DNA of 64,000 nucleotides from Chryseobacterium sp. Leaf404 (lineage in GTDB: Bacteria; Bacteroidota; Bacteroidia; Flavobacteriales; Weeksellaceae): positions 444,833 to 508,832 of the forward strand of contig NZ_LMQM01000010.1 of NCBI RefSeq assembly GCF_001424145.1, in the 5' to 3' direction. Both the position numbers and the translations under genes were made by a program. Of this stretch, positions 43,232 to 51,604 are shown one piece after another. Within the stretch, counting starts at the first letter, position 1; every line of letters starts with the position of its first letter. The notes beneath the pieces are model-generated. The model saw nothing but the letters and a program-made list of their open reading frames with translations, searched no databases and had not been told where the DNA came from.

Positions 43232-44224
43232 TTGAAGAAAGTTTTAGTTTTCCCTCTTTTGCTCGCAGGTATCTTTTCGTTTGCACAGAACGGAAACAAT
43301 GTATACCCTTTCTTAAACATCCCTGTTTCTGCGCGTCAGGCGGCTTTGGGAGGTGACGCAATATCTGTGAGAGATCAGGATGTCTCTTTCGCTATTGCTA
43401 ATCCGTCTTTGCTGAATAAAGATTCTGATATGCAGCTTGCTCTCAATGCAACAGCATATCTCGCAGATTCTAAATACGGAACGATTGCTTTTGCTAAAGA
43501 TATGGATAACGGACATTTTCTTACGGCCAATGCCAGATATCTGAGCTATGGAAATATCCCCAGAACAGACGAAAGCGGTTTTGAAATGGGAGAATTTTCA
43601 GCATCGGATGTTGCTGTGGGAGCAGGATATGCCTATCAGTTTGAAGAAAACTGGACAATTGGCGGAGGCTTAAACTTTATTACATCAAAAATTGATACCT
43701 ACACATCTTCTGCAGTTTCCGGGAATGGAGGTATTACCTATCATCACAAGAAAAACAAGGAGACTGCATCTTTAGTATTCAGAAATTTCGGATATCAGTT
43801 TAAATCATTCAACGGCACAAGAGAAAATTTACCTTTCAGAATAGATTTGGGTTACACCAGAATTATTCCGAATTTCCCTTTGGCAGTAACCATTACAGCA
43901 CACGACCTGCAGCAGTTTGATATTTCTTCTGAACTGAATGCCAACGGACAGGAAGTGAATATTGGTAGAAAAATTGCCGACCACTTTTCATTAGGTGCTG
44001 AACTTTTTCCTGAAAGAAGTTTTAACATCCGCCTAGGATATAATGTAAGAAGAGGGAGTGAACTTGCAGTGGTGGATCAGAGAAACTTTTCGGGACTTTC
44101 CGGAGGTTTTGGGATTAAACTTTCAAGATTCCGTCTGGATTACGCACACGTAAGATATCACAATGCTTCAAATGTAAATCAGCTGGGTATTTCTGTGGAT
44201 CTTACAAGCCGTAAGGGGGAGTAA
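43232..44224 (+). CDS. porQ: Type IX secretion system protein PorQ
   Basis: The 330-residue protein starts with TTG, followed at once by a signal peptide (KKVLVFPLLLAGIFSFAQ), so no earlier start is likely. The mature part is an outer-membrane beta-barrel of the PorV/PorQ type: FLNIPVSARQAALGGDAIS at the N-terminus and repeated amphipathic strands (GIKLSRFRLDYAHV). PorQ is a partner of the T9SS attachment complex and helps in handling cargo at the outer membrane. A cargo with sorting domain is encoded at 24550. The cmk gene follows after 174 bp. Confidence 0.9.
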   Translation: MKKVLVFPLLLAGIFSFAQNGNNVYPFLNIPVSARQAALGGDAISVRDQDVSFAIANPSLLNKDSDMQLALNATAYLADSKYGTIAFAKDMDNGHFLTANARYLSYGNIPRTDESGFEMGEFSASDVAVGAGYAYQFEENWTIGGGLNFITSKIDTYTSSAVSGNGGITYHHKKNKETASLVFRNFGYQFKSFNGTRENLPFRIDLGYTRIIPNFPLAVTITAHDLQQFDISSELNANGQEVNIGRKIADHFSLGAELFPERSFNIRLGYNVRRGSELAVVDQRNFSGLSGGFGIKLSRFRLDYAHVRYHNASNVNQLGISVDLTSRKGE

Positions 44225-44398
44225 TTTTTTTCTCTCAATTCCTTTCAAAATCTTTTTTTTTAGATTAAACAACTGTTGATTTTTTAATAAAATTTCTTCA
44301 AATTTGCCTTTATGAAATCCCCATGATTTAAAAGCACTAACACCTTTGAAGATTAAGGGATTCCATATGTCTTTTAAAAAAACAATAAACATCTACAG

Positions 44399-45073
44399 AT
44401 GAAAAAACCGGTAATCGCCATAGACGGATTTTCTTCCACAGGCAAAAGTTCGATTTCTAAAATCATTGCACAGAAACTTGGCATTGTACATTTAGACACC
44501 GGGGCACTGTACCGCGGAGTAACCTGGTTTGCGCTTCAGAATTGTTGCAATGAAGACGGAACTGTTAATTTTGAAAATTTATTTGAAAACTTTGACCACA
44601 TTCACCTTGAATTTAAAAATATTGAGGATGAACTGGTTCTTTTTTTAAACGAAATCAATATCAGCAAAGAAATCAGAAGCAACAAAGTCTCAGATCAGGT
44701 AAGCATTGTTGCAAAACAGCCGGAAGTGAGAGAATTTCTATTAGGTTATCAAAGAAAACTTGCTGAAAAAGGCGGTATCATTATGGACGGCAGAGATATT
44801 GGCACCGTGGTTCTGCCCAACGCTGACTTTAAATTTTTTATCACTGCCAGTATTGAAGAGCGTACGAGACGTCGCTACCATGAGCTTTTGAGTCTTGGAA
44901 TTGAAGCAGATGAAAAAAAAGTAGGTCAAAATCTCTCTGAGAGGGATAAAATTGACAGTGAACGTGAAGTTGCGCCATTAAAACAGGCTGATGATGCGGT
45001 GGTGATAGATAATACAGATATCAGTAAAAAAGAAACCATCGATCTCATTCTTGATTACGTGAAAAATTTTTAA
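44399..45073 (+). CDS. cmk: Cytidylate kinase
   Basis: The 224-residue kinase has the P-loop GFSSTGKSS, the CMP-binding region with LDTGALYRG and GRDIGTVVLP, and the lid ERTRRRYHEL. It phosphorylates CMP and dCMP. The CDxT-like segment VIDNTDIS is near the end. It follows porQ in the same direction; the pairing with porQ appears common in flavobacteria as I recall. Confidence 0.96.
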   Translation: MKKPVIAIDGFSSTGKSSISKIIAQKLGIVHLDTGALYRGVTWFALQNCCNEDGTVNFENLFENFDHIHLEFKNIEDELVLFLNEINISKEIRSNKVSDQVSIVAKQPEVREFLLGYQRKLAEKGGIIMDGRDIGTVVLPNADFKFFITASIEERTRRRYHELLSLGIEADEKKVGQNLSERDKIDSEREVAPLKQADDAVVIDNTDISKKETIDLILDYVKNF

Positions 45074-45165
45074 CAGTTTTTAATAGTTAATTTACTTCTT
45101 TGGTATATTAATTGTAAAACTTAAGACAACTAATTCGAATATATTAACAATTAAAAAAACAAGAA

Positions 45166-45510
45166 ATGTCTAAGAAAGGAAATACAGCAGGGATTTTAGC
45201 AGGTTTATTAGCCGGTGCAGCTGCCGGAGTAGTATTGGGAATGCTTTACGCACCTGAAGAAGGTAAAGAAACCAGAAAAAAAATTAAGACTAAAGCCGGA
45301 GATATTAAAGATCAAGCTAAGAATAAATACGGAGAAGTTTCTGACAAAGTAAAGGAGCAGTATGACAATATTTCTTCTACTTTTAAAGACACTGCCAATA
45401 ATGTAGCACATACCGTAAGAGATGGGTATGATAAATACAAAGACCAAATCGTTTCTAAAACTACAGATGTAGTGAAAGATGTTGAAAACGGTCTGAATGA
45501 TTTGAAATAA
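45166..45510 (+). CDS. YtxH domain small membrane protein
   Basis: The 114-residue protein has a glycine/alanine-rich membrane segment at its start (GILAGLLAGAAAGVVLGMLYAP), immediately followed by the EEGKETRKKIKTKAGD motif of YtxH proteins. A long charged helix follows. YtxH proteins occur in stress regulons of Gram-positive bacteria and in many flavobacteria. A terminator lies 24 bp after the stop, so most transcripts may end here. Two further membrane-related genes follow. Confidence 0.85.
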   Translation: MSKKGNTAGILAGLLAGAAAGVVLGMLYAPEEGKETRKKIKTKAGDIKDQAKNKYGEVSDKVKEQYDNISSTFKDTANNVAHTVRDGYDKYKDQIVSKTTDVVKDVENGLNDLK

Positions 45511-45533
45511 TTTTATTTTCACAGTAATAGTTG

Positions 45534-45566
45534 AAGGAACTTTGTTTTTAAAGTTCCTTTTTTTGT
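45534..45566 (+). terminator. Terminator after ytxH-like gene
   Basis: AAGGAACTTT (45534-45543) pairs with AAAGTTCCTT (45550-45559) and is followed by a run of T. Confidence 0.8.
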
Positions 45567-45584
45567 AACTTTAAAAAAAAATCA

Positions 45585-45893
45585 ATGGTAGAAACTTTAA
45601 AAGAATATGCAACCAAAAGACTGGATCTGCTGAAGATCCAGGCCACTGAAAAAACATCACTGTCGGCAGGAATTATCACCTATCTTATCATATTCCTTAT
45701 TGCGTTTGCCTTTTTTATCATCATGTTCAATTTCGGGCTTGCTTATCTTATAGGCAGAGCTCTTGACAATACGGCATTTGGCTTTCTGATCGTTGCCGGA
45801 TTTTATGTTTTTGTCATGATGGTCATTGCAGTTTTCAAAAAGAAAATCGTGAATATTATCGCAGATAAAGTGGTACAATTTATAAATCATTAA
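45585..45893 (+). CDS. Phage holin family (holin-X-like) membrane protein
   Basis: The 102-residue protein has a short amphipathic head (KEYATKRLDLLKIQATEKTS) and two long membrane segments (IITYLIIFLIAFAFFIIMF and GFLIVAGFYVFVMMVIAVF). This layout is that of DUF1469/'phage holin superfamily III' proteins, which are chromosomal membrane proteins and not lysis genes. It stands between the YtxH gene and the 45898 gene, with 4 bp to the latter. A role in membrane shape or stress is inferred only. Confidence 0.8.
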   Translation: MVETLKEYATKRLDLLKIQATEKTSLSAGIITYLIIFLIAFAFFIIMFNFGLAYLIGRALDNTAFGFLIVAGFYVFVMMVIAVFKKKIVNIIADKVVQFINH

Positions 45894-45897
45894 ACCT

Positions 45898-46395
45898 ATG
45901 AGTGTAAGTTTTAACAGTCTGGAAGAACTGAAAAGAAAGAAAAAACTCCTGCAGGAAGAAGTGAATGATCTGGAAGCCATTCTTACATTTAAAAATGCAA
46001 AAGAAAGTTTAAGTGCTTTCACCAATGGATTTACAGACCAGTATCTTAAAGAGAAAACTGATGAGGACGGTGAAGAAAAGACGGTTTTACGTAAAGATGT
46101 TATTGCAAAACAGGTAAGTTCTGAGGTGAAAAATTTGATTTTCAGTAAAAGTACTGCTGTAGGAATTGCTAATTCAGCATTTAAAGGTGATGCACTGGAA
46201 GGTCTGATTAAGCTCGGTACAACTGCCCTTGTTGCAAATTATGCCAAGAAAAATCTCACCAGCAGCAAGTGGAAGAAAAAAGCAATTGGTGTTGCCCTCA
46301 TCTATCTTGCTCCCATAGCTCTAAAGTTTATCAGGGGAAAACTTGAAAATTATCAAAAAACCAAAAGCGTTTCGAGTATGGAGCAGCTTATATGA
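45898..46395 (+). CDS. Conserved protein of the YtxH/holin operon
   Basis: The 165-residue protein has an N-terminal coiled coil (LEELKRKKKLLQEEVNDLEAI), a middle part with charged helices, and one hydrophobic segment (KAIGVALIYLAPIALKFI) near the C-terminus. It starts 4 bp after the holin-like gene. Such proteins are sometimes labelled phosphoribosyl-ATP pyrophosphatase in databases, but I see no NTP-pyrophosphatase motif. It is probably a membrane-associated partner of its two neighbours. Confidence 0.75.
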   Translation: MSVSFNSLEELKRKKKLLQEEVNDLEAILTFKNAKESLSAFTNGFTDQYLKEKTDEDGEEKTVLRKDVIAKQVSSEVKNLIFSKSTAVGIANSAFKGDALEGLIKLGTTALVANYAKKNLTSSKWKKKAIGVALIYLAPIALKFIRGKLENYQKTKSVSSMEQLI

Positions 46396-46407
46396 GCGGG
46401 AGTGTTG

Positions 46408-46513
46408 GAGAGTCGGAGTGTTTGAGTATATCAAGAGCCCTCCCACTCTCTGATTCTAAAACAAAAAAACTTCTCAACCAGCAACTCTATAACCCTAAAA
46501 CGCTCCGACTCTC
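46408..46513. repeat. Inverted repeat GAGAGTCGGAG / CTCCGACTCTC
   Basis: Perfect 11-bp arms lie at 46408-46418 and 46503-46513, surrounded by further CTCT and GAGTG words in opposite strands. The region between the operon and the methyltransferase gene is GA/CT-rich and has no convincing ORF. Confidence 0.6.
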
Positions 46514-46525
46514 AGACTCTACACC

Positions 46526-47251
46526 TCAAACCCTGAAAAGCTGTCCTAAGATAATTCCCGCAGCCATAGAGACATTAAGACTTTCTGTAGACTGCGACTT
46601 TCCGAATCTCGGGATACTGATGCTTTGATGCAGAAAATTTTCAGTTTCAGGACGCATACCGTTTCCTTCGTTACCTAAGATCAGATTGATTTTTTCAGGT
46701 TTCTGAAAAGTGTAAATATTTTCGCCTATCATATCAGTTCCGATATTCTGATTTTCAGTTTCAGATAAATACTCAACAAGATTTTTGTACACGATATTTA
46801 CTCTTGTAAAAGAACCCATCGTTGCCTGAATAACTTTAGGATTATAGAAATCTACAGTATCTTCGCTGCACACAATCTGTTCAATTCCAAACCAGTCTGC
46901 AAGTCTTATAATGGTTCCCAGATTTCCGGGATCCTGAATTCCGTCTAAGACAATCTGAAAATCTTTTTCCTGAAAGCCAGACTCTTCATGCAGATAACAT
47001 ACCGCTACTGAATCTTTTGGATTCTGCAGGAAACTTAATTTCCTCAACTCATTTTCAGAAACTGGGATGCATGAAACATTATTAAATCTCAGTTTTCGTG
47101 GATCTGTAGAATATATTTCTTTAATTTTAAAACCTGAACCGTTAAGTTCTGAAATAATTTTATTGCCTTCAACCAAAAACAAATTGTATTTTTGCCTGAA
47201 CTTCTTTTTATCAAGAGACTGTAAAATTTTTAGTGTATGAGCTGTAAGCAT
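46526..47251 (-). CDS. TrmH/SpoU-family RNA 2'-O-methyltransferase
   Basis: The product is 241 residues from the ATG at 47251, 15 bp past the ATG of the divergent Omp85 gene. The N-terminal substrate-binding domain (KYNLFLVEGNKIISEL) and the SPOUT knot are clear: LDGIQDPGNLGTIIRLADW, then LILGNEGNGM and SIPRFGKSQSTESLNVSMAAGI. It methylates ribose in rRNA or tRNA. It has its own -7 box (47267-47274) inside the opposite gene. Confidence 0.92.
   Translation of the reverse strand: MLTAHTLKILQSLDKKKFRQKYNLFLVEGNKIISELNGSGFKIKEIYSTDPRKLRFNNVSCIPVSENELRKLSFLQNPKDSVAVCYLHEESGFQEKDFQIVLDGIQDPGNLGTIIRLADWFGIEQIVCSEDTVDFYNPKVIQATMGSFTRVNIVYKNLVEYLSETENQNIGTDMIGENIYTFQKPEKINLILGNEGNGMRPETENFLHQSISIPRFGKSQSTESLNVSMAAGIILGQLFRV
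47187..47194 (+). promoter_or_regulatory. -7 box for Omp85 gene inside methyltransferase gene
   Basis: TATTTTTG matches TAnnTTTG exactly and lies about 43 bp before the ATG at 47237, within the 5' part of the opposite gene. Confidence 0.55.
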
Positions 47252-49834
47252 TATAGGAATTCTCCTCAAAAGTATTATAAAATTCTTTCATTTGCAATAT
47301 TTATTATTATACTTTACGCCTGCAGTACTACCAAAAAAGTTCCTGACGGGCAGTATCTTCTCACGAGCAACACTTTTGAATTTGAAGATGGAAAACAACC
47401 TTTTGATGATGAGCTTAAGGATTACGTACAGCAAAAACCAAACAAAAAACAACTGCTTTTCCTTCCATTGAGTCTTTGGTTTTACAATGCGGCAAACCCG
47501 AAATACGACACCATTTTAAATGAATACATGACCTATCCCAGCGAAATGAGAAATCAAAAGCTGAGAGACTCACTTTTCATAAAATACAATATGCAGAGCA
47601 GTGTGGGTAAAAGTTTGTTTATGGACAGACTGTACCATAACTGGGGAAGTGCACCGAGCATTTTTGATGAAGCAAAAACTGAAAAAAGCGCTGCATCAAT
47701 AGAGAAAAGATTGACGTACAGAGGTTTTTGGGACGGTGAAGTAAAAGCCACAGACAAAAAGGATTCGGCGAGTAAAAAGGCAAGTGTAAATTACACAATC
47801 AGGCACAACAGCCCTACGATCATCAAAGATTATTATTACAACATTCCGGATTTGGCGATTAAAGATCATTTTAAAAACAGTATCGCAAAAACCAATATTA
47901 AAAAAGGTGATATCCTTGATCAGACCAATCTTGAAAAAGAGGTTGTAAGAATCAACGAGATTATGCGCGGCAGCGGCTATTACAGATTCAACAGTGCAAA
48001 TAATGAGGTATATTTTGTAGCCGATTCTTTAAAAAGCAGAAAAGAGGTTCCGCTAACTCTGGAGATTCACAAAGATTCTGTTGATACTCCTTACAAAGTT
48101 GCGACTATAGGAGATATTGATGTTGCTGTAGTAGATGATATTTCAGATTATTATGAAAAAAGAACTACAAGAGACAGCCTCAGAAGAATCCGCTTTCATA
48201 AAACCGATGACCGTTATAAAAATCAGGCTCTTTGGCGGGCCGTTATTGAAGACCACGGATCTGTATATGATCAGAAAAAACTGAATCTTACCAAACGTAA
48301 TTTTTCAGCAATGAATAACTTCAGTATCCTGAAAAGCGATGTGGATTACAGAAAAAATGATGGTGGAAAAATAAGTGACAGCATTCTTGATGTTTTATAT
48401 ATTTTAAAACCATTAGACAAATTCCAGCTTAAACTGGGAACAGATATCAATTATTCACAGCTTTTAAATTTAGGTATTTCACCTTCTGTGGATCTTACAA
48501 CAAGAAATGTTTTTGGAGGTGCCGAAAATCTCTCTACCAGTCTTTCCGGAACGTTTGGAAGAATCGTCAACCCGAGAGACATTGACAGAAGAATTGGTGC
48601 CTACGAAATTTCTGCACAGGCTTCACTACAGTTTCCAAGATTACTTTTGCCTTTCTCTTATTACAAATTAATTCCCAAACGGTACACTCCTACATCTTCT
48701 ATTGTTTTGGGAGCTTCTGTACAGAACAACATTGGTTTGGGAAGAGTCAATTTCAATACGGGTTTAAATTATTTCGCCAACGTAAACGATCAGGTTTCAC
48801 ACAGACTTTCACTGTTTAATACGCAGTTCAGTTTAACCAAAAACAAAGAGAACTACTATGATTTTTTCGTAGGTGACGAAAACATCAGGAGAGCAGCTTT
48901 TGATGATTATTTCACTTACAACCCTCAGTTAGGTCAGCAGTATAATTCCGGTCAGTTTACCAAAGATCAGGTTTCTATGATGATTCTTCAGGATGAGGGT
49001 TATGTGGCAACACTTGATCAGACAAGAGCAGACCGTTTGCTTGCCTTCACAGGAACATTGGTGAATAAAGACAGACAAACACAGGATGTTGTCATCAACT
49101 CTCTAATATACAATTTTGTTTATAATGAAATTGGTAAAAAAGATTATCCCAACGCATTTTATTTTAACGGAAAAGTAGAATTGGCAGGCAATCTCCCTGG
49201 TCTTTTTACTAAAGCAACAGATGGCGGTGGCGTAGTTACAACCCCCCAAAAAACGATTTTCGGAATACCTTATGCACAATTTGTAAAATTTGATTTTGAC
49301 ATCAGAAAATATTATAAAATTAACGGCAACCAGACTCTCGCTTTACGGCAGTTTGTAGGAGTGGGAATCCCTTACGGAAACTCATCCACTATGCCTTTCG
49401 TACGTTCTTATTTCAACGGTGGTTCTAATGACATCAGAGCGTGGGTGGCATTCGGAGGTCTTGGACCTGCAGATTCGCAGATTGATGAGCGTGTGCGTAC
49501 CTATCTGATGGGAAATGTAAAACTGACCACAAATATTGAATACCGTCTTCCTTTCAACGATATGTATGAAGGAGCCATATTTACAGACATTGGGAACATC
49601 TGGAATCTTGAAGACAGCGGTTTTGAAGATCAGTTTAAATTCAGCAAATTCATCCGCCAGATGGGTGTAGGAAGCGGATTGGGATTGAGAGTAAATATCG
49701 CCTACATCACCTTAAGGCTAGACCTTGCCTATAAGATGTATGACCCCAACAGGCCAGATTCAGAAAGATGGAGAATAAAACATTTCAATCCTCTGAAACC
49801 AACCATGAACATTGCATTTGGTTATCCTTTCTAA
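47237..49834 (+). CDS. BamA/TamA family outer-membrane protein (Omp85), lipoprotein-type
   Basis: The 865-residue protein starts with a lipoprotein-like signal (LSFAIFIIILYACSTTKK, lipobox YACS). POTRA-like repeats (about residues 40-390) are followed by a C-terminal Omp85 barrel with FFNGGSNDIRAWVAFGGLGP, the xRG(W)-type motif of the barrel, and a final aromatic residue in GYPF. It should act in outer-membrane protein assembly or translocation. A TamA-like role with a lipidated N-terminus is common in Bacteroidota. Its 5' end overlaps the divergent methyltransferase gene by 15 bp. Confidence 0.88.
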   Translation: MSCKHYRNSPQKYYKILSFAIFIIILYACSTTKKVPDGQYLLTSNTFEFEDGKQPFDDELKDYVQQKPNKKQLLFLPLSLWFYNAANPKYDTILNEYMTYPSEMRNQKLRDSLFIKYNMQSSVGKSLFMDRLYHNWGSAPSIFDEAKTEKSAASIEKRLTYRGFWDGEVKATDKKDSASKKASVNYTIRHNSPTIIKDYYYNIPDLAIKDHFKNSIAKTNIKKGDILDQTNLEKEVVRINEIMRGSGYYRFNSANNEVYFVADSLKSRKEVPLTLEIHKDSVDTPYKVATIGDIDVAVVDDISDYYEKRTTRDSLRRIRFHKTDDRYKNQALWRAVIEDHGSVYDQKKLNLTKRNFSAMNNFSILKSDVDYRKNDGGKISDSILDVLYILKPLDKFQLKLGTDINYSQLLNLGISPSVDLTTRNVFGGAENLSTSLSGTFGRIVNPRDIDRRIGAYEISAQASLQFPRLLLPFSYYKLIPKRYTPTSSIVLGASVQNNIGLGRVNFNTGLNYFANVNDQVSHRLSLFNTQFSLTKNKENYYDFFVGDENIRRAAFDDYFTYNPQLGQQYNSGQFTKDQVSMMILQDEGYVATLDQTRADRLLAFTGTLVNKDRQTQDVVINSLIYNFVYNEIGKKDYPNAFYFNGKVELAGNLPGLFTKATDGGGVVTTPQKTIFGIPYAQFVKFDFDIRKYYKINGNQTLALRQFVGVGIPYGNSSTMPFVRSYFNGGSNDIRAWVAFGGLGPADSQIDERVRTYLMGNVKLTTNIEYRLPFNDMYEGAIFTDIGNIWNLEDSGFEDQFKFSKFIRQMGVGSGLGLRVNIAYITLRLDLAYKMYDPNRPDSERWRIKHFNPLKPTMNIAFGYPF
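47267..47274 (-). promoter_or_regulatory. -7 box for methyltransferase inside Omp85 gene
   Basis: The minus strand reads TACTTTTG, an exact match, 15 bp before the ATG at 47251. The predicted leader is about 12 nt. Confidence 0.55.
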
Positions 49835-49837
49835 ATC

Positions 49838-50455
49838 TTAATCAGGAGAAATCCCAAGGATATAATAAACCACAGCCGCAACCCTGGCTAAACTTTCTCT
49901 GGACTGATTTCTGTAAAAACTTTCAGGTTTAGATACGTCCTGAGCATCAAATCCCAAAGCATTCATAGAATTGTTTCTGGCAAAAAACAGTGCCCGCAGA
50001 TTGTGAAATCCCTGCGAAACGATGATGACGTTTTTCTTTTTGTAAGTGTTTTTACAGCGGAGAATACTCTGGTAGGTATTAAAGCCTTTCGGGTCTTCAA
50101 CAATAATATGTTCCGGCACGCCTTCCTGATAAATGAGATAGTTTTTCATGGCAGCCGGCTCGTCATAGCCCTTACTTTTTTCACCACTTACAACAATGGT
50201 TTTTATTTTGCCGTGATGATAGAGCAAAGCAGCAGCATCCATCCTTTTGGTGAAGTACGGATTTGAAACTCCGGATCGCATTCTGGGTGAAGTTCCCAAA
50301 ACCAAAGCAACTTCACGCGGAGGAATTTTTGAAATTTTTGTGTATGTTCTTCCGTTGGTAAGCCCAAACACCCATGCATTGCACAGAGCCATCAGCAGAA
50401 GAAAAATTTCTGCTGAAACGAAAATAAATTTGAATATGTGCCTGATGAATCTCAA
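49838..50455 (-). CDS. SanA/YdcF-like (DUF218) membrane protein
   Basis: The 205-residue protein has an N-terminal membrane segment (FIFVSAEIFLLLMALCNAWVFG) and a periplasmic DUF218 domain: VALVLGTSPRM, ALLYHHGKIKTIVVSGEKSKGYDEP, EGVPEHIIVEDP and NTYQSILRCK. Members such as SanA affect envelope permeability to vancomycin at high temperature; the enzyme activity is not known. It overlaps the ferredoxin-reductase gene by 4 bp (ATG within the stop region), so they are translationally coupled. It converges with the Omp85 gene. Confidence 0.88.
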   Translation of the reverse strand: MRFIRHIFKFIFVSAEIFLLLMALCNAWVFGLTNGRTYTKISKIPPREVALVLGTSPRMRSGVSNPYFTKRMDAAALLYHHGKIKTIVVSGEKSKGYDEPAAMKNYLIYQEGVPEHIIVEDPKGFNTYQSILRCKNTYKKKNVIIVSQGFHNLRALFFARNNSMNALGFDAQDVSKPESFYRNQSRESLARVAAVVYYILGISPD

Positions 50456-51576
50456 TTGAAATCAAAGTTAAGCTTTATTTTCTTTGTTTTGGCAATAGAC
50501 ATGCAGGCTAAAATTTTGCCCTGTGATTCTTCTTTTTCTGTTAAATATTCATTTTCCAGAAGTTCCACTTCACCTTCTTCTAAAAAACACTCGCAACTGC
50601 CACAGATTCCGGATTTGCAGGAATATGGGACAGGAAAATTTTTTACTAATAGCTGCTGTAGTATTTTCTCTCGGTTATTTTCAAGTTCTGTTTCAAAGTT
50701 TTTACCTGAAATCTGAAATTCTACTTTAATATTTTCAATAAGAGGAAATTCTTTTTCTATTGGATAAATGTCTTCATTAAACTCTTCAAAAAGTTCAAAG
50801 TGAATGTTGTTTTTCGGAATCCCGAGATGAAAACAGGCATTGGCAAGGCTTTTTATCATTTCACCTTTTCCACAGATTAAAACTTCATCTACAGCATCCC
50901 AAATCGTTGATTCTTCGTCGGTATCATCAAGATGCAGAATCTGGTTGATAATTAAATTTAATTTTTTATCATCAAGTCTTCCAGAAAAAAAGGAGTTTTC
51001 AGTATTTTCTCTCGAAAAAAAGTAGAAAATCTGCAATCTGTCGCCATAAAAACGGGCAAGCTGATCAAGCTCCTCACGGTATGCGAGGTTTTCAGAGTTT
51101 CTGTTTCCGTAAAAGAGGAAGAGACGGGTTCTCGGTTCCCGGTGAAGAATATTTTTAAAATGGCTCAAAACAGGCGTAATCCCAATGCCTGCAGCAAAAC
51201 CTACTATGGTTCTGAATTCACTCGGCTTTGAAACCAAAGTAAATCTACCGGCAGGTTTGCTTACATACATAAAATCACCAATCTGATAATTTTTGTAAAT
51301 GAATGCGGCAGAACCTCCATCAGAATTCATCTTCAGCCCCAAAGAAATTTTCTTCTCAAACGGAGCAGAAGTCATCGAGTAATCATTTATAAATTCACTG
51401 CCTTTGTTTTCGGTGAGAATACTTACATACTGGCCGGCATCAAAAGAAAAAAACTCAGTCAATTCTTCCGGAACCTCAAATTCCAGAGAGAAAGTATTTT
51501 TGGTCAGGTCTTGCTTTTTAGCTATTTTTAGCGGGTGAAACGCAGTGAGTTTACCTTTATAAATTTGTTGTTTCAT
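50452..51576 (-). CDS. Ferredoxin reductase-type protein with C-terminal 2Fe-2S domain (PaaE/Hmp-like)
   Basis: The 374-residue protein has three domains. The FAD-binding barrel comes first (about residues 1-115), then an NAD-binding domain with GFAAGIGITPVLSHFK and LFLFYGNRNSENLAYREELD. The plant-type ferredoxin comes last, with cysteines in CKSGICGSCECFLEEG and CMSI. It moves electrons from NAD(P)H through FAD and the cluster to an oxygenase or reductase; no oxygenase gene is in the window. Its -7 box (51587-51594) is 7 bp from the predicted start, and its upstream neighbour is divergent. Confidence 0.88.
   Translation of the reverse strand: MKQQIYKGKLTAFHPLKIAKKQDLTKNTFSLEFEVPEELTEFFSFDAGQYVSILTENKGSEFINDYSMTSAPFEKKISLGLKMNSDGGSAAFIYKNYQIGDFMYVSKPAGRFTLVSKPSEFRTIVGFAAGIGITPVLSHFKNILHREPRTRLFLFYGNRNSENLAYREELDQLARFYGDRLQIFYFFSRENTENSFFSGRLDDKKLNLIINQILHLDDTDEESTIWDAVDEVLICGKGEMIKSLANACFHLGIPKNNIHFELFEEFNEDIYPIEKEFPLIENIKVEFQISGKNFETELENNREKILQQLLVKNFPVPYSCKSGICGSCECFLEEGEVELLENEYLTEKEESQGKILACMSIAKTKKIKLNFDFN
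51560..51567 (+). promoter_or_regulatory. -7 box for TlpA gene inside reductase gene
   Basis: TAAATTTG matches the consensus; it lies within the first codons of the divergent reductase gene and 38 bp before the ATG at 51605. Confidence 0.5.
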
Positions 51577-51586
51577 ATCTGAATTT

Positions 51587-51594
51587 CAAAAATA
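51587..51594 (-). promoter_or_regulatory. -7 box for ferredoxin reductase gene
   Basis: The minus strand reads TATTTTTG, an exact match. The ATG at 51576 is 10 bp away, so the leader is about 7 nt. Confidence 0.5.
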
Positions 51595-51604
51595 AATAAA
51601 AAAT

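Noticed and set aside
45585..45893. Reading the holin-like gene as part of a prophage
   Set aside because: No other phage genes are near; holin-X-like membrane proteins next to YtxH genes are ordinary chromosomal genes.
45898..46395. Phosphoribosyl-ATP pyrophosphatase as name for this gene
   Set aside because: No MazG/HisE-type metal motif is visible; the protein has a coiled coil and a membrane segment instead.
46392..46628. 78-codon plus-strand ORF between the YtxH/holin operon and the methyltransferase gene
   Set aside because: It overlaps an inverted repeat and the 3' end of the methyltransferase gene, and its Ser/Leu-rich composition follows from the CTCT-rich repeat; no protein-like features.
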